Positions 12,500 through 26,309 of a stretch of DNA of 64,000 nucleotides are shown one piece after another. This DNA comes from Callorhinus ursinus (Eukaryota > Chordata > Mammalia > Carnivora > Otariidae), in the NCBI RefSeq assembly GCF_003265705.1, contig NW_020312867.1:1993615-2057614 (forward strand), read 5' to 3'. Below the pieces are notes generated by a model that was not told the DNA's origin, searched no databases, and saw nothing but the letters and a program-made list of their open reading frames with translations. Positions within the stretch are counted from its first letter, which is position 1; each line of letters opens with the position of its first letter. The position numbers and the translations under genes are program-made.

Positions 12500-12960
12500 C
12501 CCACGTATTATTCAATCTACAAATATTTAGTGGATATATCTCATGTGAATATGACAGATCATGTCCCAGTCCTCATGGAGCTTACATTCTTAACTACAGG
12601 GGACAAATGGAAAATCAAGATACTTGATAGTGTTGTCATGGAAATAATGCAATGTAAAAGAATGAAAGGAGAGGATATTTTAGGTTAGGTTATTAAGGAA
12701 GGACTCTTTAAGGGTAACATCTGTATTGAGATCTGAGTGTTGAGATGAATCGGTCTTGTACAGTTTAGGGGCAAAACATTAAAGGCAGAAGGAAGAGCAC
12801 ATGCAAAGGCCCTAAGGTGGAAATGGGCTGGCATGGTCAAAGAAGAGACAGAAGCCTGGCATTTTTGAAGCATAAAGGAACAGTATTCCTAGCTTAGATC
12901 TGAGGGGAAAACATGGGCTATACCAAAGGCCTTGTATGACACAATAAGACCTCCAAGTAA
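12500..12960 (-). mobile_element. LINE-2 remnant
   Basis: On the plus strand GAGCACATGCAAAGGCCCTA and CCAAAGGCCTTGTATGAC are complements of recurring L2 3'-region motifs. The element is old and has no open frame. Confidence 0.65.
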
Positions 12961-13849
12961 AGAACTGGTTCTAGGAGTTAAGAAGATATAATTCAACATA
13001 CTTGTTCTGAGACCATTATGCATTAGTTACTTTAGAGGGAGAGAGAGATTATGTATATGTGGGGGAGTATAGGAAAAGAAAGATATATATGTAAATATTT
13101 CAAAGCAGGTCAGAGAGTAAGAGGAGTGAGTGTGAGTTACTCCTAGTAAAGCCTGGAGAAGAAAGTCCATCAGCTTAAGAGGAAAACTGGGGTAAGATTT
13201 TTTTTAATTATTATTTTTAAGAATATGGACAATTCAGTCATATTTTTAGAGCATCAAGAAGCCAGCAGTGATAAGGATACTAAAGATATAAAAGGGGAGA
13301 ATGGAAGATGGAGTAAGGTGACTATCAGGCAAGGGGAGGCAAGCCTTACCACAAAGGTGGTAATAACATAACCCAAAGCCCTTCACCCAATTTCTCACCT
13401 GAAAGCCAAAGAAAAGGAATCAGAAATAGCATCCCTTTGGAGAGTCTTTTGTAGAGGAAACACTATTAAGACATGGCATTATTAAAGTGCTAAGGATGAC
13501 AAGGCATGCTTATCTATGTCAGACCAGCCAGCCAAAATTGAGTCCCAGTGAGTGGAAAAAAGGGGAGTACATAAAAAACTCGTTGACAGGGCCTGCTGGT
13601 GCTAGCCATCCTGGTTTACCTGAGACTGTTCCATTTTTGGCACTGAAAGTACCACATCCTGGGAAACCTCTCAGTCCTAGCAAACCTGGACTGAGCAAAG
13701 CTGGACATCTTACTTGATGCCAACCTCAAAAGACCAAGGATGCATTATAAATATTCTTACCTTTACTCCCTTTGCCATAGAATTAATCAAAACCCACAAA
13801 TACTCACAAATGACATTCAACACAACTACTGAGTTTAAAAGAAAAAAAA

Positions 13850-14470
13850 AGGTTTCTACTGAGCACGTGCCTTCATGCAGCAGGCACTATACAAGCTGCT
13901 GGTAATTCTAAGCTCCCTGTCTTTAAGCAATTTAAGGACAGTTAAATATAAATAATTTCAAAAGCCCAGAGCAGCGGAAATTAAGTCCAAGTAGGTGAGA
14001 GGTAGAGATAATTAATTTTATCTGGGAGAAGTCAGTGAAGGCGTCACATGGACGGTAGATAACATCTGAACACAGTCGGAAGAATGAGCATTTGCCAGGC
14101 AGAGAGAAGAGAGTGAAGCCACTGGTGACAGTGTGGGTACACAGCATGTGCAAAGGTATAGGAGGCTGTTAAGGGCATGCCACCTAGGCAAAGCAGAGGT
14201 AGCTGTGAATGACTGGGGTTAGCAGATGAGTAAGGAGAGGCAGGCAGAGGTCACAACAGGCCCTAGATGTGCTGCCCAGGGCCCCTGGGCTCCATGCCAC
14301 AGATGTTGAGAAGCCATGAGATGTTGAAGAAAAGGAGGGCACTAGATGGATACATTCTAGAAAGCTTACTCTGACAGCCATGTGATGAAGGCACTAGAGC
14401 GAAGACAGAGCTGGGGAGCAGGGAGGACAGTTAGGAGACCATGACAATGGTGTAAGTGAAAGATGACAAA
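13850..14470 (-). mobile_element. LINE-2 remnant
   Basis: Motifs such as CAGCATGTGCAAAGGTATAG and TAGAAAGCTTACTCTGACAG are diverged complements of L2 sequence. The boundaries are approximate. Confidence 0.6.
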
Positions 14471-15359
14471 GAGTTTGCACACCATACTGGTAAAAAAAAA
14501 AAAAGACACCAAGCTGGAATTCTAACAGGAAACTAGGCAAATAATCTATTTGTTTTCACTGCAGCTGGACTTGAGCATCCTACTTCACAAACCTGAATTT
14601 GCAAAGGTTATGACTAGGGCACATAATGATGTGAGCAGAAATTAGGAAACCAAGCTATATCCTCATTGTTTAGTCACTAGGAAAAGGCCTCCTGAGATGA
14701 AGGACGATCATGTACCAGGGCACCTTCAGTTACCATGCAGCATACATTCAAACCATTTCACAAATAACACAGAACTGTTGGAAATACTAAAGGTAAAAGA
14801 CTCTGACTTAGCCAAGTCTCTCTCTCTCTCTTTTTCCTGCCTAAGCAAATTCAACAAACAAAAGATTTAAAAAGTACAGGTTTACTTTAAAAAGTAAAAC
14901 TCTTCTTCACGTAGGCAGTGTAAGACACATTTAAAGGGGGCAGTAATTGCATATTGATCACCATTTAGGCAAGCTGCATGGAGGTGAACTTTGGAATATT
15001 CATTGGGCTTAAGTTCAGGCTTTTAGCAATCAATAGCTGTTTGGCCCTGACTTTCTTGGGTTGACTTTATTTGAAATATTTATTCTACTGGAGGACAAGT
15101 AGTTTATCTTAGTCTTGTCTGGGTTCATCAGGTTGTCGATCACGCCAGGACCAAAATGAATGCTAGCCTCTATAAAAGTGAGTGGTTGTGGGAAATGACA
15201 CAGAGTCATCTACTGCTCCTTATTCTGCCAAAATGAACCTTTTGATGCGGAGGAAGAGATGGGGAGAGGGAAGTTTTCCACTGTGGTTTTAATTAGCTTG
15301 CTCTTTATTATATAAAAACACTTTTGCAATAAACACGCATTCTGAGTATAACTTTTTTT

Positions 15360-15800
15360 GTTCATTTGTTCTTTCATCAAATACATGAGGTACCTAACAG
15401 GTGCCTGACGGAAGGTGATGACATAGAGGCAGGCACGGCTCCTGTGTGTCAGGAACTCAGTTCACAGGCGAGACAGATATGCAGACAATGGGTATACTGA
15501 GAAAAGCCTAGCACCACGGTGAAGGTTTTCTTCTACAAAGTAGAACATGAACGCAGGAAGGAGGGCTGAGTATCTGAGTATCTGAGTCAGAGAGGCCTCA
15601 CAAAAGAGATGATGCCTGAACCAAGCTTTACTGGATGTCTTTCCCAGACAGGTGAAAAGGAGGAGGGTGTTTCAAGCAGACGGAAAGAAGAGCGCATGCA
15701 AAGACAGAGTAAGCTGGGCACATTCAGGGAAGCGGTGCACAGTACTGCTAGAATACAAAGAGCAAGAGGGGCAGCAGCAAAACATGAAGCCTGCTGATTC
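15360..15800 (-). mobile_element. LINE-2 remnant
   Basis: The stretch containing GAGAGGCCTCACAAAAGAGA and GAGCGCATGCAAAGACAGAG reads as degraded minus-strand L2. The small frames in it are not genes. Confidence 0.6.
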
Positions 15801-16611
15801 TGTGTATTAGAAAGATTACACCTGCCATAGTGGATCGAAAAGTACTTGATGGTGGGGGGGAGCAGAAGACAGAGGGAAAATATATCAGAGGCAGAGAGAT
15901 GGTTAAAAAAAAAAAAAAGCAAAGTAATAGTAGAGTAGGAGTGAAAAGGACTGAATTCAGATTGAACCTAGGGTGCCTATGAGACACAGCAGTGATGTCC
16001 AGTTTAAACATATGGGTCTGGAGTCTAGGAATGAGATTAAAAGGGACTGACAAATAGAAAAAAAAAAAAAAAGGTGACAGTCAGGCAGTCTTTAAATGAT
16101 ACTGTGAACCACAAATTAATTCTGGCAAGAAACTTGGATAATGCCATATGAAATAATTTTTGTTTGCTTTACAATGTACACGATAAAGTTCATTTCCTCT
16201 TAGCTCCCAGAACAGAAGATCACCTTCCAGGATCCATGATTTCTATGAATGAGACAGTGAGATCAAAATAACTAAATTCATAGTTGATCTCAAACTATTG
16301 TGCCAAATAACACTGGTGCTCTGGGAGATGCTAAGAGATACTCCACTGCTAAAACAGAATAATGGTGGTCTTCTATGTTGCTAGACATAGTTTTTTAATT
16401 TTCCATTTCTATTCCCATCCATTTTTCATAAACTACTGGTACCAACCACTGCTCGACTAATTGCCAGAGAACAAAACAAATATGTAGAAGACAGAGGTTA
16501 AGATTTTGGTGTATAGCACTATGGTGGGCCCGGTATGCAGAGAAACCACTTATGCCATAGGCTGACCTGACGGTAAAGTAAGATGAACAATCAAGTGACC
16601 AAAAACCAGGG

Positions 16612-16830
16612 CTCTAAAGAGCACACGTTGGCAAACTTTATGCAAAGGGCCAGACAGAAAATACCGTAGGTTTCATGGGCCGTATATGGTTTCTGTAGCA
16701 TCTTTTTCTTTGTGTGTGTTTTAAAATATATGTGACACTTCTAAGATACAAAAACCATTCTTAGCTTGTTGGTCATAGAAAAACAGGCCTCAGCCAGATC
16801 TGTTCCACAGGCCTTCGCTGCCAATCTCTA
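16612..16830 (+). mobile_element. hAT-type nonautonomous DNA transposon remnant
   Basis: GTTGGCAAACTTTATGCAAA and GGGCCAGACAG near the left end, followed by a CATGGGCCGTATATGG region, resemble an abundant mammalian hAT-Charlie MITE. The exact family name is uncertain. Confidence 0.6.
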
Positions 16831-16839
16831 ATAAGAGGA

Positions 16840-17995
16840 TCAACAAAGCTCAAATCTGGTTCTTCAAAAAGACCAATAAAATGAACAAATCTTTGGCAAA
16901 AGGGATCAAGAAAGAGAGAAAAGGCACACACAAAAAAACCAGTAATGGGTATGAAAAGAAAGGGAGAGAACTACAGATACAGCAGATATTAAGCCAACAG
17001 AGCATAAGGAATAATTTTAAGCCAGAAACTTGGAAAGCAGGTAAGATGGACAAATTCCTAGGAAAATATAAATTTCCCAACTGACTCAAAAAAAAAAAAA
17101 GAAAAAAAGAAAACCTGAATGGGTCTAAAGCCATTCAGAAAACTCAATCAGTAGTTAAAAATCTTCTCTCAAAGAAAATTTAAAGTCCAGAAGCAATCAC
17201 TATCAAGTTCTACCAAATATTCAAGAAGAAAATAATTCTAATATTAAACTCCTACATTATTCAACTCATTTAATAAAGCATCATTCAACTCATTTATAAA
17301 GTTAAAACAAACAAACAAAAGCTTTCTGAGAGTAAACTTACTGGCCAAACCCACTCAGGTATTGGTATCAAATTCCTAAATAAAATACAGAATCCTACAA
17401 AACATAAAAAAGATGGGCTTCTCCCAGGAATGAAAGGTTAGTTCAACATTAGAAAATCCTTTAATGCAATTTTCACCAGATTAACTTTAAAAAACCATCT
17501 CGGTAAATGCAGAAAAAGTTTTTGATAAAATTGACTGATCAATTATGTAAAATCTGTGACATCAATAAGAGAAGAAATTTCCTTAATCTGACAAATGCTA
17601 TCTCCAAAAAACTCAAAACAAACATTATACTCAATAAAATACATTCCCTTTCTGAAAACAAACATTATACTTAATAAAATACATTCCCTTTAACCCAGGA
17701 ATAAGAAAAGTTTGCCCTTGATCACTACTCCTTCCTATTTAATCTTGCCTTAAAAGGCATAGCTAGTAAAATGTAAACACACACACAAACTAACAAATTA
17801 TTGAAATGAAATGTGACAGAAAATAATCTTGTTCCTACCTATTAACTGCTACTCCCTAAAAAGGGCATATACCCAGGGGTTTGCTACTAAAAGTTCAACA
17901 AGTAGTTCTCCAGGAAAAAAGTGCTGATTGTTTTATTTTCCAATTTACATGGCGTAAATACTCCCACTCTACCAGATTTCAAGTTACCAATGTGA
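16840..17995 (+). mobile_element. LINE-1 ORF2 fragment
   Basis: Plus-strand sequence resembles the central L1 ORF2, from the TGGTTCTTCAAAAAGA region through GGAATGAAAGGTTAGTTCAA, with many indels. A 40-bp tandem duplication lies at 17615-17691. Confidence 0.8.
17615..17691. repeat. 40-bp tandem duplication in L1
   Basis: AAAACAAACATTATACTCAA and its following bases repeat with a 40-bp period and one or two differences. Confidence 0.93.
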
Positions 17996-20491
17996 TCCCA
18001 CTAAACATGGTGTGGGAAAGAGAGGCGCACAGTGAGCTTTCATGAGCCTGTACGAGCTATCTCAAACACATCACTGTTTATACTTCCCTCCCTGCACCAA
18101 GGACATCAGGCTTGGCCATGTGACATTTTATGGCCAATAAAATGAGAGCATAAGTAATACAGGTGTCTTTAGAGAAGAAGTTTAAAGATTTATTGCATTA
18201 ATCAGCCTTTTCTCTCTGCTATGAGAAAGTCACATCCCACTGAACACTTCCTTTAGTATGAATCCCAAAATAAAGATGTGGAGCAGAACTTCAGATGGCC
18301 AGTGATGGATGTATCAGGAGTGAAAAATAAACATCTGTCACTGAAAGTCCTTGAGGTTGCAGAGTTGCTATTGCAACAAAACCAGACTGATACGTGACAT
18401 AGCAAAGTTGCTTAATGTAAGATCAATACATAAAAGTTATTTGTATTACTGTCCACTAGCACTGAATAGTAAGAAAATGTATACTAGAAAGTGTTTTTAA
18501 AAATAGATAATATGCTCTTGGACTTCCACTTTGGGCCAAGATGAGGTAACAGGGACTAAATTTATATCACCCCCCGACCCAAAACAAACAAACAAAAGGA
18601 CAAAACATATCCAACAATGGCTTCCAGACACTTGACATCAGGTAGCACAAGACAGTGATCCCCGAGAAAGGGAAACACATGCAATGAGCCCAGCTAGCTG
18701 CTTGGAGAGTCTCCAGGCCTCAGAGCAGAGAGGGTGGAGATGCAGAGCAGAGGAGGGGAGACCGATGCAGCTGGAGCTCACAGGGCAGATTGCCAGACCA
18801 AGCGCTGCACTGAGATGTGCACAGGGTCTCTCTGAGTCTTCAGTGCATGTGAGCAAACTAACCAAGGCTGCGGGAAATGAGCCACCTGAAAGAAGGGGAA
18901 GCAGTGCCTAGAACTCACCGAGGACCAGAAACAGTTTGTGTTCCCACCAGCTGGAGTGGAAAGACTTTGTGAATTCACAGTGCATCAGGTGGAGTACTCA
19001 GGAGGGTACCGCTTCAGTCCTGAGGCAAAACTAGCCAGAGACTAAAGGCTAGTCTGGTCCCACCTAACAGAGCGTAAAAGTAGGCCTCCAAAGAAGCAAA
19101 CTACTCCCAGTAATTTAACTATATCCTAGAACAAAGTTCAAGAATATTTATAAGGAGACATAGACACACACACATAGACACACATCCAGCATCCAAAAGG
19201 TAAAATTCACAATATTTAAATTTCAGAAAAAAAAATTAACAGGCATTTAAAGAGGCAGGAAAACATTAACCATAAAGAGGAGAAAAATAATAAAAATAAC
19301 ATAGATGACCAAATCAGAAGACATTAAACTAGTTTTATTATAACTATATGTGATATATGCAAGAAGGTTAAAAAAAAGCTTCAGTATGCTAACTAGAAAC
19401 AGGGAAGATATCTAGAGAAGAAAAATACAATGTCTGGTGAATAACACACTGGATGAGATTAAGTGCAGAAGAAAAGAGTGAGCTTAAATACATAATGATA
19501 GAAACTAAAATAAAACAGAAAGAAAAAAAAAAGCCTGAGAAAAATTAACAGATTACCAGTGAACCGTGGTTGGACAACTTCAAATAGCCTAATATACATG
19601 TAATTGGAGTTCTTGATGGGGAAAAAATATATAATGATTTCAAAAATTTCCACATTTGATGAAAACTATAAGCCCACAGATCCAAGAAGCTCAATGAAGC
19701 CCAAACACAAGAGCCATAAAGGAAACTACATCAAGGTACCTCATAACCAGACTGTTCAAAATCAGCAAGAGAGAGCATCCTAAAAACTTCCAGACAAAAG
19801 GGGACACATTACATACAGAGCTAACATAAGAATGACAGCAGACTTCTCATGGCTAACCAAGCAATCCAGAAGACAGTGAAGCAACACTGTTAAGAGACTG
19901 AAAGAAAGAAAAAAAAAAAAAACCCTATTATAACACAGAATGCTATACCTGGTGAAAATATCACTCAAAGGTGAAGGCAAATATTTTTTCAGACATACCC
20001 AAGTTGACGGAAGTCATCACGAATAGACCAACACTATAAGAGATGTCAAAGGAAATCACTTGGGAAGAAAGAAACTGACACCAGATGAAAATCTGAATCT
20101 ACACAGAAGAATGAAGAGCACTGACAATGGCAAATGGGTTGGTAAAAATAAAAGATTTTTTTCTAACTTAAAAAAAAATCTCTTTAAAAGATAACTATTT
20201 AAACAAAAAGATAAACAATATGTGTTGGCCTTTATAACATATACATAAGTAAAATATATGACAACAATAGCACAAAAACCAGGAGGGAGAAATGGAAGTA
20301 TATTGTTGCAAAGTTCTTACACTGTAGATGAAATCGTATACAACTACCTGAAGACAGACTGTAGTAAGTTAAAGATGTATATTACAAATTTGAAAACAAC
20401 CACTAAAAAAGGCAAAGAGAAAGAGTTAAGAAGCCACCTAAGAAAATAACACGGAATAATAAAAAATGTTAATCTAAAGGAAGGCAGACGT

Positions 20492-20620
20492 GGGGCACCT
20501 GGCTGGCTCAGTTGGTACAGCAAGCAACTCTTGATCTTGGGGTTGTGAGTTCGAGCCCCATGTTGGGTGTAGAGATTACTTAAAAAACAAAATCTTAAAA
20601 AAATAAAATTAAAAAATAAA
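20492..20620 (+). mobile_element. Short CAN-SINE
   Basis: The element begins GGGGCACCTGGCTGGCTCAG and has the tRNA-like B-box region GAGTTCGAGCCCCAT. It passes into TAGAGATTACTTAAAAAA and an A-rich tail without a CT-rich segment. AAGGCAGAC-like sequence flanks both ends. It is inserted in the plus-strand L1. Confidence 0.93.
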
Positions 20621-20625
20621 AGAAG

Positions 20626-20679
20626 GCAGACAAAGCAAAACTGTAAATGGTGCAGACAAAGCAAAAATGTAAATGGCAC
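20626..20679. repeat. 26-bp tandem duplication beside a SINE tail
   Basis: GCAGACAAAGCAAAACTG and following bases recur at a 26-bp offset with few differences, just after the SINE at 20492-20620. Confidence 0.9.
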
Positions 20680-20769
20680 AAACATCTAAATTAAAAGGCA
20701 GAAATTGCTATGAAGACTCCAATGTATACTACCCACAAAAAACCCCCCACATTTTAAATACAAAGATGC

Positions 20770-21010
20770 ATAGGCTTGCAGATGGCTGTCTTCTCACCAT
20801 GTCCTCACACAGCCTTTTCTCTGTGTACCATACTCCTGATGATGTCTCTTCCTCTTCTCATAAAACCACCAATTCTATTGGATTAGGGACCTACTGTTAT
20901 GACCCCATTTAACCTTAATTAGCATCTTAAAGACCCTATTTCTAAATACAACCACCCTGGAATTAGGGCTTCAAATATGAATAGAGGAGGGGACAAAATT
21001 TATTCCATGA
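20770..21010. mobile_element. Unassigned old interspersed repeat within L1
   Basis: CCATTTAACCTTAATTAGCA and AAAGACCCTATTTCTAAATA resemble a common mammalian repeat I cannot name with certainty. It appears to interrupt the L1 at 18480-23380. Confidence 0.45.
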
Positions 21011-21477
21011 TAGATGGTAAAACATGTAGTATGCTTACACTAATCAAGAGAAAGTTGTGGTGGCTATATTAATATCAAACAAAGTAGATTTCAGATCAAG
21101 GAACATTATCAGGGATAAAGAGAGTCATTTCATAATGATAAAAGAGTCAATTAAGCAAGACAGCATATACTCCTAAATATTTAAGCACCTAAAAGAATTT
21201 CAAAATACATAAAGCAAAAACTGACAGAACTCAAAGGAGAAACAGACATATTCACAATTACAGTCAGAGATTTCACACCCCTTTTATAACTGATAGAATA
21301 AGTAGACAGAAAATCTGTAAGGATATAGAAGACTTAAACATCACCATTAACTTAACCTAGCTGATATTTACAGAACATTCTTTTCAGATGCACAAGGAAT
21401 ATTTAGCAACATAGACTATGTTCTGGGCCAAAAACAAGTCTTAATAAATTTAAAAGGATCCAAATAACATAAAGTAT

Positions 21478-21527
21478 GTTCTCTGACCACAATGGTATTA
21501 AAGTTCTCTGACCACAATGGTATTAAA
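21478..21527. repeat. 25-bp perfect tandem duplication in L1 ORF2
   Basis: The unit beginning GTTCTCTGACCACAATGG occurs twice without difference, at 21478-21502 and 21503-21527. Confidence 0.96.
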
Positions 21528-21769
21528 GGTATTAAAGAAATAAAAATTAGAAGGATATTTGGGAAATCGCTAAATATTTGGAAAGTAAATAACACACTTC
21601 TAAATAACTCATGGGTCAAGGATGAAATGAAAAGATAAATCAGAAAGTATTTTGAACTGAATAAAAGTATTCTGAATTGAAAATACAACATATCAAAATG
21701 TGTGTGACAGGCTTAAGGTAGCAATTAGAGAGAAATTTATAGCATCAAACATGTTAAAAAATAAGATCT

Positions 21770-21967
21770 TGGGGCTCCTGAGTGGCTCAGTTGGTTAAGT
21801 GGTCAACCCTTGATGTGGGTTCAGGTCATTATCTCAGGGTGGTGAGATCAAGCCCCACATCAGACTCTGTACTCAGCAGGGAGTCTGCTTGAGATTCTCT
21901 CCCTCTCCCTCTGTTCCACCCTCTGCTTGTGTGCTCTCTCTCTAAAATAAACAAATCTTTAAAAAAC
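21770..21967 (+). mobile_element. CAN-SINE
   Basis: It has a complete head (GGGGCTCCTGAGTGGCTCAG), a CT-rich region and an A-tail. A perfect 10-bp target-site duplication AATAAGATCT is present at 21760-21769 and 21968-21977. It is inserted in L1 ORF2-like sequence. Confidence 0.96.
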
Positions 21968-24900
21968 AATAAGATCTCAATTACATGATCTTCAATTCCC
22001 ACCTTGAGAAATCAGAAGAATAGCAAATTGAACCCCCAAGTAATCAGAAGGGAAAAAAAATGATCAGAGAAGAAATCACTGACATAGAAAACAAAAAGTA
22101 GTAGAGATAAATCAGTAAGAAAAACCTGATTCTCTGACAAGATCAACAAGCCAGCCTGATTAAGAAAAAAAGAAGACATCAAAGGCCAACATTGGGAATA
22201 AGGTAGAGCACATCACTACAGATTCTACAGATATTAAAAAATAAGGGAGTACTCATGAACAACTTTTGGCCAATTGGTTACACCACTAAGATAAAATGAA
22301 TTCCTTGAAAGACACTGACTACCTAAGTTTACTCAAATGGAGTAAAATCATTGCAATAAGTTTAAAAATTTTATCTCAGCAAAATTTAAAACTTTCAAAA
22401 CACTATGAAAAGGAAAAGGCCAGTTATGGGCTCAGAGAAACTATACGTAAAACATTTATCTGACAACAGATTGTATCTATGATATATAAAGAACTGTTAT
22501 AATTCAACAATAAGACAAACAACTCCCCCTCCTCCTGCCAAAATGGGCAAGAGGTTGAACAGACGCCACCAAAGAAGATGTATGAGTGGCAAATAAGCAC
22601 ATGGAAAAAGCCCATTATCATTAGCCACAAGGGAAATGAAAATTAAAAGCACAAGATACCCACTAGAATGACTAAAACAAAAAACACTGACCACACCAAG
22701 AATTAGTGAGGATATGGGGCAAATGGAAGTTTCATACACTGCTGGTGAGAATATAAAAATGGTATGGTATAACAGTTTTGTAAAAACAGATTGACAGTGT
22801 CTTAAAAAGTTAACCATATTCCTATCATATGACCCAAACATTCAACTCACAGGCATTTATCCAAGAGAAATGAAAAAGATGTCCACCCGAAGATATGTAC
22901 CTGAATATTCATAACTTTGTTCATTAGAGCAGTAACACTAGAAACCCAAATGCCCATCAACAAGTGAATAAACAGAGATATATATTCATAAAATGGAATG
23001 CTACACAGCAAAGAAAAAGGAACAAACTATTGATACACACGGAATGAATCTCAAAATAATTATAGTTAAAATAATTATTATAGTAGTTAAATATGCCAAA
23101 GCAAAAAAAAAAAAAAGAGTACATACTGTATGACTCCATTTACATAAAGTTCTAGAAAATGCAAACTAATCTATAATGGACAGAAAGCAAATCGATGGTT
23201 ACCTAGAGACTTGAGGTGGAGGGAGAGGAGTTATGGATTACCACGGGGCCCAAGGAAACATTTGGGCACAATAAATTTGTTTGTTGTCATGTTCATAGTG
23301 ATGGTATGATAGGTCGACACACACTGCAAAACTCATCAACTTGTGTACTTTAAATATGTACAATTTAGCAGCCCTGGAATGATGAATAGCTATGAAGTCT
23401 GATGGAAGGGCTCCGACAGGTCCTCCACCATTTCCTGCCAAGTAATCTTGCTTCAGTTTAATCTGCCTTCTCAGTCCCAGCACTTTCCATTTATGAAAAA
23501 GTAACGTCAGCCTGGAGGGCTGTTGGAAGGATTACTTTGTCCTTTGAAGCGTTTTTCTGGTTCCCAGAGAACAGGTGCAAACTACTATTATCCATCTTAG
23601 AAAGAATGATAATATTCAGTGAATGGGGAAAGGGAACGCTTGCTTGTTGGACAAACAACAAGCAAGATGTGTGTGTGCAGTTTGAAGCACAAACTGTATA
23701 AAACCCTATCAGGAAGCTCAACTGATTTCTAAAATGTTTGCATTATTATTTTGCTTTTGCAGTTAAATCCCAGAGACTAAAAGTAAGAAGAAAAAGCTCT
23801 AGCTCTTAAAAAACAACAAAAACCTGAAAAGGACCACAAGAGTAATAATGCGATTGAGTTTGGACCTTCCCATGTTCATTAGGAACAAAACCAATATAGA
23901 ACAAGGTAAAAACAAAGGGAGTAAAATTTCAAGGTTTAAAAGTTCCCCAGGCTGGCCTGCCTACCCTTACACTTTGGTTCAAGCCTAAGTCCAGAACTGG
24001 GCCTGCAAAAACTTACTTTGTAGATGGTACACCATCCCCATTTTTTTGTTTTCTTTGTCAGAGACACTTTTCTTTAAATTAAGGAAAATCTTACTGAGAA
24101 ACCTCAGGGGGAAAAAAAATCGGTTGTTCCTAAAGGGATGTGTCTATGTACCCTTCTCTCTCTCTCTTTTTTTTTTTTTTGTCTATACAGTTAATAACCA
24201 AGATAGGTTCACTGTCTTTCTGCTACACAACCCCAAGCTGCATTTGTACACATCCCTTGGGATCTCAATGGTCTCTTCTCTTTCTAACTGAAACAGGGTT
24301 TTACAACAGAAGTAATAAGCTTCATGTCAACATTTTCAAGGAAACGGACAATGTAATTCTTGTCTCCCACTGGCTTTGTTGTTTCTTAAAGAACACTGAA
24401 CCATTTGAAACAAGGACATACTGTTAAAAAAAAAGTGCTCTGTGGTGGCAGGAAGCAAACGATTTGGAGTACAGTCTATAATTAAACCTGATATACTGAA
24501 ATCTTCTATTTGCAGCAACCATCTTACCAAAGAGAAATCTGTAACCAAGAGTGTAGAAAAGGCCAACCAGTCTCCATCCAGGGGGCAAGAGGGCATTTGT
24601 AGAGCTCTACCTTCATGTCTGGCTAAATTCTATAATGGCCACTCCCCCCCAATAAGTATAAGTTAGTTTTATTTCTGAGAATTAGACTCTCTGAATCTGA
24701 TCATTCTGTTAAACTTCACAATAAATTGTGACTTTCCTAAATTTTCTTTTTCTCTCAAATATCCCTGACTACAAAAATACCACTTGGCTCATAGTCGTAT
24801 CTTAACTCTTCTGCTGCTAGCCAAAGACCACGCAAACATCCTCTCAGTACCAAAATTCTTGACACTCAAAGCAAAAGAATGAGGACACACAAGGAGAAGT

Positions 24901-25658
24901 ATTTTCTCCATCAGGGGAGGATATATCATATATACACAGTATATACTGTCCAAGAGGTTCTGCGTCTTCTACCCTCACCCCATCATTTTTCTTTCCTTAT
25001 CAAAACACTATGACTAAATGAGATATTCCTTTGGGGGGGGGGAGTTCCTAGATGCTAGGATGGCTATCTGCTGCTTTTTCCACAGCAAGAGTTCCATTTT
25101 TTAAATATCACCTCAACAATCTTTTCTTCTTTTCCAAAATGTCATCTGTCCTTTGACAGAGGAAAAACAAAAAATGAAAAGCTTTTTTTTTTCTTACTGA
25201 TTCTGTCGACTACTGTAGAATCCAAACACTCTTAACACAGGAGTGAAAAAAAGTCGCCTGACAACTAAACTAACACCTGGGTGGGAGGATAAAGCAGAGG
25301 AGAAAGGCCTGTCCGGTAAAGGCAAAGAGGTAGTAGACCTCCTCAAAGTCCCTATAAACAAATGCTGAGGGACTGCAAATCTGCATGAAGGAATTCTCTG
25401 GATCTTGAGTAGAAAGGTTATAAGAAATGAATGCCTAAACCATAACCCTGAAATACCTTGGAGGATTACGGAGAGAGAGTATTGAGAGGTTCAAATGTCC
25501 CAAAGGAGGATAAACTGAAGTGTGGACACTTGTGTTGGCTTCTGCTCTGCTGCACAGCACGAGCACGGGCCAAACAGGACAGCAAGCCCTGCACTGCAGC
25601 TGATGCCTGGATTCCCCAGAGCCTTGAAGATCAGGTTCAAAAACTGATCCGACAGGGA

Positions 25659-25858
25659 AGGGTGCTTGGGTGACTCAGTCGGTTGAGCAGCTCCTGATTT
25701 CGGCTCAGGTCATGATCTCAGGGTCCTGGGACTGAGCCCTGCATCCGGCTCTGCGCTCCGTGTGGAAACTGCCCGAGGATTCTCTCTCTCTCCCTCTGCC
25801 CTTCCCCCTGCGCATATGCTCTCTCTCTAAAATAAATAAATAAATCTTTAAAAAAAAA
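25659..25858 (+). mobile_element. CAN-SINE
   Basis: The head is GGGTGCTTGGGTGACTCAGT, followed by CGGCTCAGGTCATGATCTC, a CT-rich segment and an AAATAAATAAATAAATC tail. The flanking duplication GACAGGGA occurs at 25651-25658 and 25863-25870. Confidence 0.94.
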
Positions 25859-26309
25859 ATCTGACAGGGAAAACTAAACTAAATGTATCTAGGCAGAAGA
25901 TTGAGCTCTCAACTATATGGCTTTTAATAAATCACTCATTCTTTGGGTCTATGAATGGGATTTGCTAGAAATTCTATAACCCAATGATTTAAAACAGCAA
26001 AAATGTTTCTCAGATCCCTTTCTCATTCATTTAGAAAATATTTACTGGGAACCTAATGTGTATCTATTGCTAGGTACTAGGGATAAAAGAGGAAGAAGAC
26101 CTGGTTTCTGTTCTCAAGAGTCTTATAATACAGTCAGAGACAAACAGATGTCTACCACACAGGATGGTAAATGCTCCCATAGTGGAAAGCAGAGGATGCT
26201 AGAACCTAATCCTCAACATTTGGGAGTGGGTAGGTGGGTGGGCGTAAGGAGAGGGCTGAGGAAGTGACATAGGGGGAGAAGATTCTTAAAGAAATTTAGC
26301 CTAATCATC

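Larger units (their letters stand above)
18480..23380 (+). mobile_element. Long, old LINE-1 with two SINE insertions and internal loss
   Basis: From about 18480 to 20470 the sequence resembles the L1 5' region and ORF1-like part. From about 20640 to 22380 it resembles the endonuclease and early reverse-transcriptase part of ORF2 (for example GTTCTCTGACCACAATGG). From about 22385 to 23380 it jumps to the 3' end, with the ACAGCAAAGAAAAAGGAACA region. Central ORF2 is missing. SINEs split it at 20492 and 21770, and another old repeat appears inserted at about 20770-21010. No coding capacity remains. Confidence 0.82.
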
